Source of the DNA: an alpha proteobacterium SCGC AAA288-N07
GTDB taxonomy: Bacteria; Pseudomonadota; Alphaproteobacteria; Pelagibacterales; Pelagibacteraceae
Direction of reading: 5' to 3'
DNA: 64,000 nt
Assembly (NCBI GenBank): GCA_000513055.1
Contig: AZYB01000002.1
Coordinates: forward strand, 1-64,000
Under the pieces are notes generated by a model. It was not told the origin of the DNA, searched no databases, and worked only from the letters and a program-made list of their open reading frames with translations. Shown piece after piece: positions 42,260-53,414 of the stretch (within the stretch, counting starts at the first letter, position 1; each line of letters opens with the position of its first letter). A program made the translations under genes and the position numbers.

Positions 42260-43900
42260 ATGGAAAAAACTCAAGTCGTTTTAGTAGGGCTTTATACTTA
42301 TTTTAATGTCCCTGTGCGTATATTGCATCCTTTAGTTGATAGATTAGAGGGTGTTAAAGCTCATACTATATTTTATAAAAACTATGACACAAATGTATTT
42401 AGTCTTCCAACAGCTAGAGAAGAAGAAATTTTTGTAGAAACAATTACTCAATTGAAACCTACAATTGTGGGGATTAGCCTTCTTTCTCCGTATGTATTAA
42501 TTGCTAAACGATTAACAGAATTAATAAAGAAACATACTTCAGCCATGGTTGTTTGGGGAGGTGTTGGTCCAACTTTAAGTCCCGAAGATCATATTAAATT
42601 AGCGGATGTAATAACTATTGGTGAAGGAGAAAGAGCTTTTGAAGAATTAGTTGAATCCGTAAGAGATAAAAAAGAATATCGAAACATTAAAAATCTTTGG
42701 GTTAAAGATGGAACAAAAGTAATAAAAAACCCTCAAGGTCCATTAGTACAAGATTTAGATAATTTACCTTTTGCCGAATATGGAAACGAAAATATGTATT
42801 TTATAGAAAATAATAAATTGTCAAGAGAAGATCCTGAGCTTGACCATTCTATATTGTATATACAGTCATCACGTGGCTGCCCTTACAGTTGTTCTTTTTG
42901 TATTGAAACTATGTATCATGAAAAATTTAAGGATTTAGGAAAATTTGTAAGAAGAAGAACTGTTGGAAACATAATAAAAGAAGTTCATATGCATTTAAAT
43001 AAACCTAATAATAGAAAAAAAAGAGTTTATTTTATTGATGAAGTTTTTGGTTCTGCGCCAAATTTTATTGATGAATTTGCTCCACGTTGGAAAAAAGAAG
43101 TAGGTTTACCATTTGAAGTTTTGTACCATCCAAAATCTTTGAAACTCAGAGTAATAGACAGACTTGTCGAAGCAGGTGTTACCGAAGTAAATTTTGGTAT
43201 ACAAACAGGCTCAGAAAAGATCAGAAACGAAGTTTTTACAAGACCCGGAAGTAATGCTGAAATCATTGAATTAACCGGGGCCTTAGGCAAAAATAACATA
43301 GGAATAAAATATGATTTGATTTTAGATAATGATTTTGAAACAAAAGAAACATTAAAAGAGTGTATCGATTTAATATTTCAATTACCAAAGCCCCTAAGTT
43401 TCAATATATATTCACTCCAACATTTTCCTGATTATCCTATGACTAAAATGGCAATTAAAGCAGGCCATATAACCGAAAAAGAATTAGGTGACTGGCCGGA
43501 AATGATGAAACGAACCACAACAAACATGAAATTTATTCCAAGATTAATGAAAAGAAAAAACACAAAAACTAGACAATTACAAAGGCTCAATAACATTATA
43601 TGGATGCTATGTCATGATTATGCAACAAACTCACTAGTAAAAAAAGCTGTTTTTGGCAGATCTATACTTTCAAAAATATTGTTTCATTATATTAATTTTA
43701 AATCTGTATTGATGTGGAGAATATATGGAGAAGGTGGCTGGTTACATTCTGCCAGTTTTAAACTGAAAGTTGTTTCCTATCCATTAGCAGCGATAAAAAT
43801 GTTTTTAAAAGGAGATTGGAAAGAATTATCTTATAAATTAAACAAAAGAACTCTCTCTCCTATAAGAAAGTATATTAATACAGGGGATTTTTTAAAATAA
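42260..43900 (+). CDS. B12-binding-domain radical SAM protein
   Basis: N-terminal Rossmann-like B12 fold region 'VVWGGVGPTLSPE...IGEGERAFEELVE'; 'SSRGCPYSCSFCIE' CxxxCxxC. Confidence 0.88.
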   Translation: MEKTQVVLVGLYTYFNVPVRILHPLVDRLEGVKAHTIFYKNYDTNVFSLPTAREEEIFVETITQLKPTIVGISLLSPYVLIAKRLTELIKKHTSAMVVWGGVGPTLSPEDHIKLADVITIGEGERAFEELVESVRDKKEYRNIKNLWVKDGTKVIKNPQGPLVQDLDNLPFAEYGNENMYFIENNKLSREDPELDHSILYIQSSRGCPYSCSFCIETMYHEKFKDLGKFVRRRTVGNIIKEVHMHLNKPNNRKKRVYFIDEVFGSAPNFIDEFAPRWKKEVGLPFEVLYHPKSLKLRVIDRLVEAGVTEVNFGIQTGSEKIRNEVFTRPGSNAEIIELTGALGKNNIGIKYDLILDNDFETKETLKECIDLIFQLPKPLSFNIYSLQHFPDYPMTKMAIKAGHITEKELGDWPEMMKRTTTNMKFIPRLMKRKNTKTRQLQRLNNIIWMLCHDYATNSLVKKAVFGRSILSKILFHYINFKSVLMWRIYGEGGWLHSASFKLKVVSYPLAAIKMFLKGDWKELSYKLNKRTLSPIRKYINTGDFLK

Positions 43901-43979
43901 ATTAAATAACCCTTGCTCATATAAATAATGGCATATTCTTTATATTTATTAACAATATAGTTGTTTAGAATAATATTGA

Positions 43980-44813
43980 TCAATAAGTTATGGCTGAAAT
44001 GGGTGGATAAGTTAATATTATTTCTGGAATCCAATCATTAATTTGCTTTATTCTTCTAGTAGTTGATGGATGTGTACTCATCCATTCAGGAGGTTCTTTT
44101 CCTTTGTTTGTTTCTTTCATTCTTTCCCAAATTTTGGCTGTTTCTCTAATATCAAATCCTGCTAAAGAAGAAAAAACCAAACCAAGATAATCTGCTTCGC
44201 TTTCCTGTTTTCTATTAAATGGGTTATTAATTCCAAAATGAGTTAACATTCCAGCAACATCAACACCCGCAGTTCGTGAAATTCCAGAAAGCTTACCACC
44301 AGAAGCAATATCTGCAATTTGAGTTGTCACATTAATTAAGGTACTTCTGCTTGCACGTTCAACAGAATGCTTGGCAACAGCATGAGCTATTTCATGTCCC
44401 ATCACAGCTGCCAGTCCATGTTTATTTTTGGTTACTTCTAAAATACCAGAATAAACTGCTATTTTACCACCTGGCATACACCAGGCATTTTTAATTTTTT
44501 TGTTTTCTACCAATATATACTCCCAATTAAAATTTGCAGTAGGATCAACCATATCGTTTTGATAAAAGTACTCACTTACCGCTTGTTCTATTCGACTACC
44601 AATTTCTTTTATTTCGTTTAGTTGATCTAAATCATCACTTAATTTTTCTTTACTTTTAACTTTTTCATATATTTGTGCAGCCTGTCTATTCAAAGTTGAT
44701 TCTGGAATTATTTTTAGTTGTCTTCTTTCAGTAATAGGCACTGTGCCGCATTGAGAAAGCAATAAACCACAGCAGCTACAACCAAAATATTCAAGAAATT
44801 TTCTTCTATTCAT
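43980..44813 (-). CDS. M48-family metalloprotease, probable Tat lipoprotein
   Basis: 'VMGHEIAHAVAKH' (HExxH), 'ESEADYLGL'; N-terminus 'MNRRKFLEYFGCSCCGLLLSQC'. Confidence 0.9.
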   Translation of the reverse strand: MNRRKFLEYFGCSCCGLLLSQCGTVPITERRQLKIIPESTLNRQAAQIYEKVKSKEKLSDDLDQLNEIKEIGSRIEQAVSEYFYQNDMVDPTANFNWEYILVENKKIKNAWCMPGGKIAVYSGILEVTKNKHGLAAVMGHEIAHAVAKHSVERASRSTLINVTTQIADIASGGKLSGISRTAGVDVAGMLTHFGINNPFNRKQESEADYLGLVFSSLAGFDIRETAKIWERMKETNKGKEPPEWMSTHPSTTRRIKQINDWIPEIILTYPPISAITY

Positions 44814-44935
44814 TTATTTTATCAAATGTTAATTTATTATAATAATAAACTATTTTATATATTAAAATGCCCCATTTATCAGTTTATAATTTTAGTAAAT
44901 TTTATTAGTTATTAGTTAAAACAATGCTTAAAAAA

Positions 44936-45541
44936 ATGAAGACTTCAATAACATCAAAATTAAGAAATTATTTTATTGCAGGAGTGTTAGTTTTAATTCC
45001 AATTGGGGTAACTTTGTATTTAACATTATTTTTTATTAAAATTTTTTCTAAAGTTTTACCTCAAGAAATTAATCCAAATAATTATCTTCCGTATTCCATT
45101 CCTGGTTTAGAGATTGTTATTTCAGTAGTCGTAATAACATTGATTGGTTGGTTATCGTTATCCTTTTTAGGGAGAAAATTAGTAAATTTAGTTAATGATA
45201 TCTTTAAAAGAATACCTTTTTTAAGAACAATTTATTTTTCTATAGGTCAAATGACCCAAAGTTTTGCACAAAGTACAAAAAATAGAAAAAAGAGCGTTGT
45301 TTTAATTGAATATCCTAGGAAAGGAACATGGGCCGTTGGTTTTGCAACACAAGATAACAAGGGAGAAATCGCATCAAAGACAAATAAAGAATTGGTAAAT
45401 GTTTTTGTTCCAACCACACCAAATCCAACTAGTGGTTTCTTATTAATGTTTCCAAAAAATGAAATAATATACTTAGATATGACTTTTGAAGATGCTTCTA
45501 AATTTATTGTTTCAGCCGGTACCTCCAATCCAAAGGAATAA
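44936..45541 (+). CDS. DUF502 membrane protein
   Basis: 'LRNYFIAGVLVLIPIGVTLYLTLFF', 'VFVPTTPNPTSGFLLMFPKNEI'. Confidence 0.9.
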   Translation: MKTSITSKLRNYFIAGVLVLIPIGVTLYLTLFFIKIFSKVLPQEINPNNYLPYSIPGLEIVISVVVITLIGWLSLSFLGRKLVNLVNDIFKRIPFLRTIYFSIGQMTQSFAQSTKNRKKSVVLIEYPRKGTWAVGFATQDNKGEIASKTNKELVNVFVPTTPNPTSGFLLMFPKNEIIYLDMTFEDASKFIVSAGTSNPKE

Positions 45542-45545
45542 ATAA

Positions 45546-47610
45546 TTAATTATTTATTTCATTAATAATGTCAGCACGATCATATAGCTTTAATAAAGTT
45601 TCATATTTATTAAAGAGTTTTTCATCAGTTTCAATTTCTTTAATGTTTTTTTCTCCTAATTTAAATAAATCATCATGATGAATAGGGTCAGCAAATTTAA
45701 ATTCTTTTATTCCACTTTGTTTATAACCTAGCATGTCTCCAAAACCTCTTATTCTCATATCTTCCTCAGCAATTTTAAAACCATCATTTGTGGATTTTAA
45801 TATTTTTATTCTTTTTTTAGCATTGTTGCTTAAATTTTTCTTATAGAATAATATGCAGGTACCTTGTTTATTACTTCTTCCAACTCTTCCTCTTAATTGG
45901 TGAAGTTGTGATAATCCAAATTTATTTGAATTTTCAATAACAATCACGTTTGCATTAGGAAAGTCTATTCCAACTTCAATAATAGTGGTTGAAACAAGTA
46001 TTTGAATATTTTTATCTAAAAATTTTTTTAAAATAATTTCTTTTTGATCTTTATCAAGAGATCCATGTATTAATCCAACCTTATTTGGAAAAATTTTATT
46101 TAAATAAGTAAATTTATTTTTTGCTGCTTCATAGTCAAGTTTTTTTGACTCTTCAATTAACGGGCAAACCCAAAAAATTTGATTACCCATCTTGGTTTCT
46201 TTTTTTATAAATTCAATTACCTCATTTATTTTGATCTCTGGTTTACTTAATGTTGATATATCTTTTCTATAAGAAGGTTTTTCAATTAATCTTGATACAT
46301 CCATATCTCCGTAAATTGTCATTATTAAAGTCCGAGGAATTGGTGTAGCTGACATTAATAATATATCACAATCATCACCCCCTTTTTTTGAAAGCTCCAT
46401 TCTTTGTTTAACGCCAAATTTATGTTGTTCATCAATTATAATTAGACCTAAATGGTTAAATTCTGTATTTTTTTGAAATAAAGCATGTGTACCAAAGATA
46501 ATATTTATTTTATTTTTCTTTAACTCACTAATTATTTTCTTCTTTTCCAAATAAGTTGATTTCCCTATTAAAAAACTAGTTTTTATGTTTGTTTTATTAA
46601 ATACTTTGTTGGCAAGCAAATAGTGTTGCCTAGACAAAATTTCTGTAGGGGCCATAAACGCAACTTGATATCCCGATTCCATTACATTAGCAGCTGCTAT
46701 TAATGCTACTATGGTTTTTCCCGAACCAACATCTCCTTGCAGGAGTCTAAACATTTTTGATTGAGAATATAGATCTTTATTTATTTCATTAATAATATCA
46801 TTTTGGTTCTTAGTTAGTTGGAAACGAAAATTATTAATTATTTTCTTGCTTAAATTATTTATGAATTTTTTTGGTTTTTTTTTTATTTTTTTTATTTTTT
46901 TTCTTATTTGAGATAAAACAATAAGACTTGATAATATTTCATCATAAGCCAATCTTCTAAAATAACTTGAATTAAAATCTTGTTTAACTTTTAAATTGTG
47001 CAAATAAAATATAGATTCACGCCAGCTTTTATTGTCAAGACTTTTCATGATATTTTCATCATGCCATTCTAGCAAAAAGGGCAGTTTTTTAAGCACTTGT
47101 TCAATAATGTTTCTATAAATCTTTTCAGTAATTCCTTCCGTTAATGAATATCTAGGAATAACTTTTTTAACAAAATCTTCTTTTTCTAAAGGAACTATGT
47201 AATCTGGGTTAACCATTTGGTATTTTTTATTATAAAAGTTAACCTTGCCACTTATAATTACATATTGATTCAAAGGTAGTATTTTTCTTATATATCCCTC
47301 TCTACTATTGAAGAACACTATATCAATTTTTCCAGTCAAATCTTCACATCTGGCAGTATTTGGTAAATTTCTAATCCTTGGAATATTATATTTTTTAACT
47401 TGTACTTTTATAGTACAAATTTTACCAATTTCTAATTTATTAATATTTATTAAGTTAGACCTATCCACAAATGTATGTGGTAAATGCCACAAAACATCAA
47501 ATAAAGTTTCAATTTTTTTTTTCTTTAATAATTTTTTTAGTTTTTGGTCCAACTCCTCTAAGTGTAGAAATATTTTTTAATAAAAATTCATAACTTTTAG
47601 AATGACTCAT
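45546..47610 (-). CDS. recG: ATP-dependent DNA helicase RecG, interrupted by +1 frameshift near the N-terminus (T10 on + strand, 47513-47522)
   Basis: Main ORF has 'LLQGDVGSGKTIVAL', 'IIDEQHKFGVKQR', 'QLRGRVGRS'; upstream frame supplies 'MSHSKSYEFLLKNISTLRGVGPKTKKIIKEKK'. Confidence 0.93.
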
Positions 47611-47643
47611 TTACATATATTATATACCTATTTTAAATGAACT

Positions 47644-47898
47644 ATGAATAATATTGATCTACTAAAAAAGAAAATTTTATATCGATCTAAATATCGGGGC
47701 AGAAAAGAAGTAGAATTATTGTTAAGTAATTTTGTAAAAAAATATATTAATGTTTTTAGTATCGATGAATTAAAACAATTGCATGATTTATTGAATTTTG
47801 ATGATGATAGTTTATTTAAGCTGTATTTAAATAACAAAGGCGAAATTAAAATTCCAAATAATAAAGTTTCGGACCTTTTAAGGAATTTTAAAAATTAA
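47644..47898 (+). CDS. sdhE: Succinate dehydrogenase assembly factor SdhE-like
   Basis: 'KKKILYRSKYRGRKEVELLLSNFVKKYI' (RGxxE-type motif); divergent to recG. Confidence 0.8.
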   Translation: MNNIDLLKKKILYRSKYRGRKEVELLLSNFVKKYINVFSIDELKQLHDLLNFDDDSLFKLYLNNKGEIKIPNNKVSDLLRNFKN

Positions 47899-47906
47899 TA
47901 TTTTTT

Positions 47907-47996
47907 TGGCGGAGAGGGTGGGATTCGAACCCACGAATGAGTTGCCCCATTGCTGGTTTTCAAGACCAGTGCTTTTAACCGCTCAGCCACCTCTCC
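47907..47996 (-). tRNA. tRNA-Ser (TGA)
   Basis: Class II tRNA with long variable arm; anticodon loop CTTGAAA; encoded CCA. Confidence 0.95.
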
Positions 47997-48208
47997 ATAA
48001 TATAGTAATTTAGGGACATTAATATATTTTTTAAGAATTTTACACAATTAGAATATTGATTTGCATTGTTTATTTGTAATTATCTTGCAAATTGGAAATT
48101 AAAAACAGGAATATCTGTAAATCAATGATTAAACAAAAAGTATATAAGCAAATTTTTATATATATATGAAAAGATATAAGATTTTACGAAAATTATTTGA
48201 ATAAAGAT

Positions 48209-50108
48209 TTATATTTTATTTCTTTTGTAAAAAACCCATTCATGTATTTCTTTGTGTCTTGAATAATTATCTAAAATATATTGATAGGCATAGGGAAGTC
48301 TTTCAGAGGCATTTATGCCTCCAGAGAAATCTTGAGGACCATGCAAAAGAATATAATTGGGCTTTGAAATATTAAGTTCGTTAATGAATTTTTTTTGATT
48401 TGTTTTTGAACCAAGTCCCCAAATAAAAAAGTATTTTGTACAAGTGGGTTTTTCAACAAGATATGGAATTGCAGCATCATAGTTAAAAATCTGTACACAT
48501 TTATCGTCTTTAGTAATAAATTTATAATAATTTACTACATTTAAAAGTTTATCATCTAAATAATAATCATTCGGTGTATTGATAAATCTATTATATCTGG
48601 AATAGAAAGTTTTTATATTTTCTATATTTATTATTGGCCTAGTTGGGAAATATGCTTTAGGGCTATAGCCAATACTATATTTAGAAACTAAAAATAAAAA
48701 AAATATCTGAGCAATCATAATAGTTATAAAAATTGATTTATTAAATTTTTTATTAAACTGATTAAAGAAATTTTTCTTAATTTGTAAAATTTTATTAATA
48801 AAAAATATACTTAAAAAAATTAAAGGAAAACCAAAAGACTCCCTCATATGCGGTCCGTCAGACCTTGATAAAGCTTGAGAGTATGAAACAACAGAAATTA
48901 TAAAAACAAAAGATAAAAGTATTTTTGTTTGATTAGAGAATTTCTTGTCATTAAACACGAATAAATAAACCAAAATTAAGCCACAAATTAAAATTGAAAT
49001 AATAGTTTTGGTAGCTCTCCAAGAATTAGGTTCATCGGAAAATGGGACTGGATGAATTATTCCATCAATAAACCCATGATTTAATAAAATTGAAAAACTA
49101 TTATCTATAAAAAATTTAGCTTCATTTTGGGAGTTTATTGAAAAGAAAATAATCCAGCCTAAAAAAAAACCGGTAACAAGAAAAATATTTTTTTTTATTT
49201 CTCCTCTAAAAATAAAAAGTAAAAATAATAAGAAAAGATTTAGATTTAAATATGCTCCTCTATCTAACCCCCAGAGAACTGATAGAACAGACATTGACCC
49301 TAATACAAAAGCAAAAAAATTTGAAAAATTTTTATTATCAATAACTTCTATTAAAAAAATTAAAAATATAACCAAAGGTAAATCTCGATAAAGCAATAAA
49401 TGAGTTTCCCAAATATTAAAATTACTTAGGCTTAGGAATACAAAACTTAGTATCAAAAAAGATAAAATCTTTTTATTTTCCTCAAAGATAAATTTTTTAG
49501 TTATTTGATATGATAAAAAAAGTAGAGTTATTTTAAAAATAAGATTTAATACCAATACTTGAAATCTTGCAGCGCCAATCGTTTCTATACCTAGTAATTG
49601 CCATGTAAGAGATGTTACAAAAAGTTCAAGAAATACTCCAACCGTAATGTATGAACTGCTCCAATACCCGCCATTTATAAAGTTATTAAACGCAGGAGTA
49701 AGTGATTGGCCTTCATGGTAAAGATCAATTGGCTTATCTGGAAAGTTTATTGAAAAAAATTCAAGAATAACATAGATAAAGAATATAATAAAAACTACTT
49801 TCCTTTTGTTTTTTTTTTCATTGATTTTATTTAATTGATTATTTTGAAATAAGTTATTTTTTATATTTTTTTAATGAACTTTTAACAATAAATTTGCAAC
49901 AGAGAAGGGCTACAAATATTGGAATAAAAATAAATATTAAATACCTCAAAACATCATTAACCGGGTTATAGCTGTGTATTGAATATTCTCCAATAATTTC
50001 TAGAGGATTTTCAAATGGTAAATAAATTTTATTCCACAAGAATGTTGTTAAAATGACTGAAGTAATAATTAAAATAAATGAAATAAAAACTTTAATATAA
50101 TTTTTCAT
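48209..50108 (-). CDS. Large integral membrane protein (glycosyltransferase-like), split by +1 frameshift at T6 (49857-49862)
   Basis: ORF 49854-50135 ends 'KSSLKKYKK*'; removing one base joins it to 'NNLFQNNQLNKINEKKNKRKVVFIIFFIYVILEFFSINFPDKPIDLYHEGQS...' and the 448-aa ORF. Confidence 0.7.
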
Positions 50109-50152
50109 TATTTGATATAAATTGTATACATCCAAAGATTAAATATATTAAA

Positions 50153-51568
50153 ATGTTTATATTAAACAGAAGAAATATTCTTTTGGTTTCAGTATTTTTT
50201 ATTTTAATTGGTATTTTCTTAAGAATTTACCAGTTAAATTTTGAAAATTATTGGCTCGATGAAACAATAGATTTTTGGATATCCGATCCAAATATTTCTT
50301 TTAATGAACTCTTTTTAAGAAGAGAACTTATTAATGATCAGACACCTTATTTATTTCAACTATTATTAAAATTTTATTTGAAAATTTTTGGATATGAACC
50401 AGAAATAGGAAGACAACTTCCCGTCATTTTTGGCGTGCTATCAATTCCTCTTATGGGCATTCTTTCTTACCAGGTTTCGAAAGATAATTCTTTTTTACTA
50501 ACTATTTTTTTAGTTAGTATAAATATATATTTAATTAAGTATTCGCAAGAGACCAGAACATATACGTTAGTTTTCCTTTTGAGTGTAATCAGCTTAATTT
50601 TTTACTATAAAATAATATATTCCGATTTATTTTTTTCTAAAAAAATTTATTCTTTTATCCTTTTTGTAATTTTTTCAGTTTTAGCTTTATCCTCACATCC
50701 TTTTGTATTTATTATTTTTTTTTCACAAATCGCTTATTATATTTACTCATTTTTTATGTTTAAAAATAAAAATTTTTTATTTCTACTATCAATTCCATTT
50801 ATCATAATCATTTATCTATTAATAAATTATAATTATTTAATATCTCAATTTGAATATAAAGAATATTTTTTAACACATGAAAATTGGAAGTTTTATTATG
50901 ATTATTATTTTTCAAGATTTTTTGGCTCAAAAATTATGGGACTAATTTATTTAGTCTCATTAATTTTTTTAATATTCCATTTTAGAAAGAAGATATTATT
51001 TACCTCCAATAATTATTTACCACTCATATTTATATTGTTCTTCTCTTATATAATTCCTTTATTTTATGGATTAATTAAGTTACCAGTTCTTACTGATAGG
51101 TATATTATATTTGTTTTAGTATCAATTTTAATACTAATATCATCACTAATTTTAAAAATAGAAAACCAAAAGTTAAAAATTTTCTTACTTATAATTATTT
51201 TAGCACCAACTATTATAAATAATTATATAGAAATCAAATATAGAAAAAATACAAAACCTGAATTTACTAAACTTTTTAATAATTTGGAAAAACACAAAAT
51301 AAAAAAACTTACTTTGCATGCGCCAAAAGTAATTAATGAAATTATTGAAAATTATATTTTATCTGTCAAAGATTATAAAAACAAAAATTTTAATATTTAT
51401 AATATTTATAATATTCCATCTGATATAAAAATGTTATGGGTAATTTGTTACGAACCTTCTATGAATTTTAATTGTAGTTTTTCAAATGATAGCCAAAAAA
51501 ACTGGATTTTAAATGAAACAAGGCAACTGTATTTAGTAAAAGCTCAGCTTTATGAAATAATAAAATAA
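50153..51568 (+). CDS. GT39/ArnT-like membrane glycosyltransferase
   Basis: 'RIYQLNFENYWLDETIDFW' (acidic first-loop motif), many TMs, 'YSQETRTYTL'. Confidence 0.7.
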   Translation: MFILNRRNILLVSVFFILIGIFLRIYQLNFENYWLDETIDFWISDPNISFNELFLRRELINDQTPYLFQLLLKFYLKIFGYEPEIGRQLPVIFGVLSIPLMGILSYQVSKDNSFLLTIFLVSINIYLIKYSQETRTYTLVFLLSVISLIFYYKIIYSDLFFSKKIYSFILFVIFSVLALSSHPFVFIIFFSQIAYYIYSFFMFKNKNFLFLLSIPFIIIIYLLINYNYLISQFEYKEYFLTHENWKFYYDYYFSRFFGSKIMGLIYLVSLIFLIFHFRKKILFTSNNYLPLIFILFFSYIIPLFYGLIKLPVLTDRYIIFVLVSILILISSLILKIENQKLKIFLLIIILAPTIINNYIEIKYRKNTKPEFTKLFNNLEKHKIKKLTLHAPKVINEIIENYILSVKDYKNKNFNIYNIYNIPSDIKMLWVICYEPSMNFNCSFSNDSQKNWILNETRQLYLVKAQLYEIIK

Positions 51569-51634
51569 ATGGATATAAAAAAAATATACTTGTTATTATT
51601 CAAGATATTAAATAATTAAAATATTTTAAATTTT

Positions 51635-52522
51635 ATGGATATATATATTCATCAACATGGCAAAATCGGTGACGTGATACTTTGCAATGGCCTTGTAAGA
51701 TATCTCTTAAAAAAAAAATTTAGAAATAATAAAATATATATCTTTTGTAGAAGTCGCCATCTCAAAGCTATAAAATTCATGTATAGAGACCAAAAAAGAA
51801 TAAAATTAATTCCTTTTAACGAAAATCCAAAACTTAAAGATGAAAAATTACTTGCTAAATATGAAGTTAATAAAACAGAAAATATTATTCAAAAAATAAA
51901 ATTAAAAAAAAAGATAAATTTTATTAGAATAGGATTTGAAAACTATCACAAAACAAAAGAATTAAATCCCGACAAAGATTTTCCATGGCCTTGCGACATA
52001 GTTTTTTATAAACAGTTCAATGTTCCTTTTAAATACAGGTTTTTAAATAGCTATTGGAAACGAGATAGAAAAAATGAGAGAAAATTATTCAGGAAATTGG
52101 TTGGTAATTACCAACCGTATGCATTTATACATGATGACAAAGATAGAAATCTTATAATTGATGAAAAAAATATAAATCCGGATCTAAAAATAATTAGAAA
52201 TGATAACAAAGAGCTTATATTTAATTTTAGTCTAATCTTGGAGCGAGCCAAGGAAATCCATATTATGGAAAGTTCTTTTAGGCAAATTATAGAGGTTCTT
52301 AATACTGATAACATAAAACTTTATCTTTATAAAAGTAGAGGAGGAGAACATTCGGTTGAGTTATTTAATAGAAAGAAAAAAAAATGGATAGGAACATCTA
52401 AAAAGTGGAATATAGTAAAAAAAAATATTGATTTAAATAAAAAGAAAAAAAATTTTATTGATCATATTATATTTCTTGTTTCAAGGCTTAATCAAAAAAT
52501 TATTTATCGTTTAAATCTATGA
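51635..52522 (+). CDS. GT9-like / glycan-associated hypothetical protein
   Basis: 'HQHGKIGDVILCNGLVRYL' resembles GT9 N-terminus; otherwise unrecognised. Confidence 0.45.
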   Translation: MDIYIHQHGKIGDVILCNGLVRYLLKKKFRNNKIYIFCRSRHLKAIKFMYRDQKRIKLIPFNENPKLKDEKLLAKYEVNKTENIIQKIKLKKKINFIRIGFENYHKTKELNPDKDFPWPCDIVFYKQFNVPFKYRFLNSYWKRDRKNERKLFRKLVGNYQPYAFIHDDKDRNLIIDEKNINPDLKIIRNDNKELIFNFSLILERAKEIHIMESSFRQIIEVLNTDNIKLYLYKSRGGEHSVELFNRKKKKWIGTSKKWNIVKKNIDLNKKKKNFIDHIIFLVSRLNQKIIYRLNL

Positions 52523-53397
52523 ATTTACATTTATGAACATAATTCTCAATTTTTAAAGCCTCGTCTCGTGAATGGAATCTTGAAGATTTTTTGAAACTTT
52601 TTGTAGCAGATAATATTTCAAACTTTTCTGAAAAATTTTTTTTTACATAAAAAGCATTAGTACCAGAGCTGTCTATTGCTATAAGATCAAAATTATTTGA
52701 GTTTAAAAGATTTACGTATGAATGAAGTGATGCACCAAAATAGTAATCATATTCATATGTAAAATCTTTACTATAAGGTATTACCTTTTGTGTAATATTT
52801 CCTATCCAGGGATTATATTCACTGCATAAGACATTTACATTATTAATATCAATTTTTTCTAATACCCAGTAGTCATTTCCATCTATGTCAATTGATAAGA
52901 AGTCTATATGATTATTTTTAATATTAGAAAAAATAACTTCATTTATATTTTCTCTATTAATTTTTTCATTTATTACTTTTACATTATTTTTTGGGTAAAA
53001 GAATTTTAAACATCTTTCTATTTTTAAGCATTTGTCCTCATCTGCATCTATTAGAATTCCATTCCAACCATTTTTTATTAAATTTAATGAATTACATTCA
53101 AAGAAATCGAAGCCTAACTCAACAAAAAATTTATTATGTGAAATTTTAGAAAAAAATATGCTCAATTATTCCATCTTCATTATTTTGAGATGTAATTCTA
53201 TATTCAAAATGATTAATTTTATCTAATTTATCGGAAAATTTATCTTTCTTTTTTTGTTTATTTATTTCCTTTCTGAATTTTTTCATTACTGATAAAAATA
53301 AAAAAAATGAATATGTTTTTTTAGATAAATTTTTTTGCACATATTTTAATATGTAACTCACTAAATCCTTTTTGATTTTTCTTCCTATTCCAAACAT
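52500..53397 (-). CDS. FkbM-like methyltransferase, split by +1 frameshift at A7 (53150-53156)
   Basis: Upstream 'ITSQNNEDGIIEHIFF*' and downstream 'SKISHNKFFVELGFDFFECNSLNLI' are contiguous after deleting one base; 'IDFLSIDIDGNDYWVLEKI'. Confidence 0.75.
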
Positions 53398-53414
53398 TAT
53401 TTTAAAATTTTTTT

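Noticed and set aside
43831-44034. 67-aa minus ORF downstream of the M48 gene
   Set aside because: Overlaps the ends of two supported genes; no RBS or recognisable content.
47907-47996. tRNA-Ser as integration site of the 48-53 kb region
   Set aside because: The region lies on the 5' side of the tRNA, no integrase was found and no repeat of the tRNA 3' end was seen.
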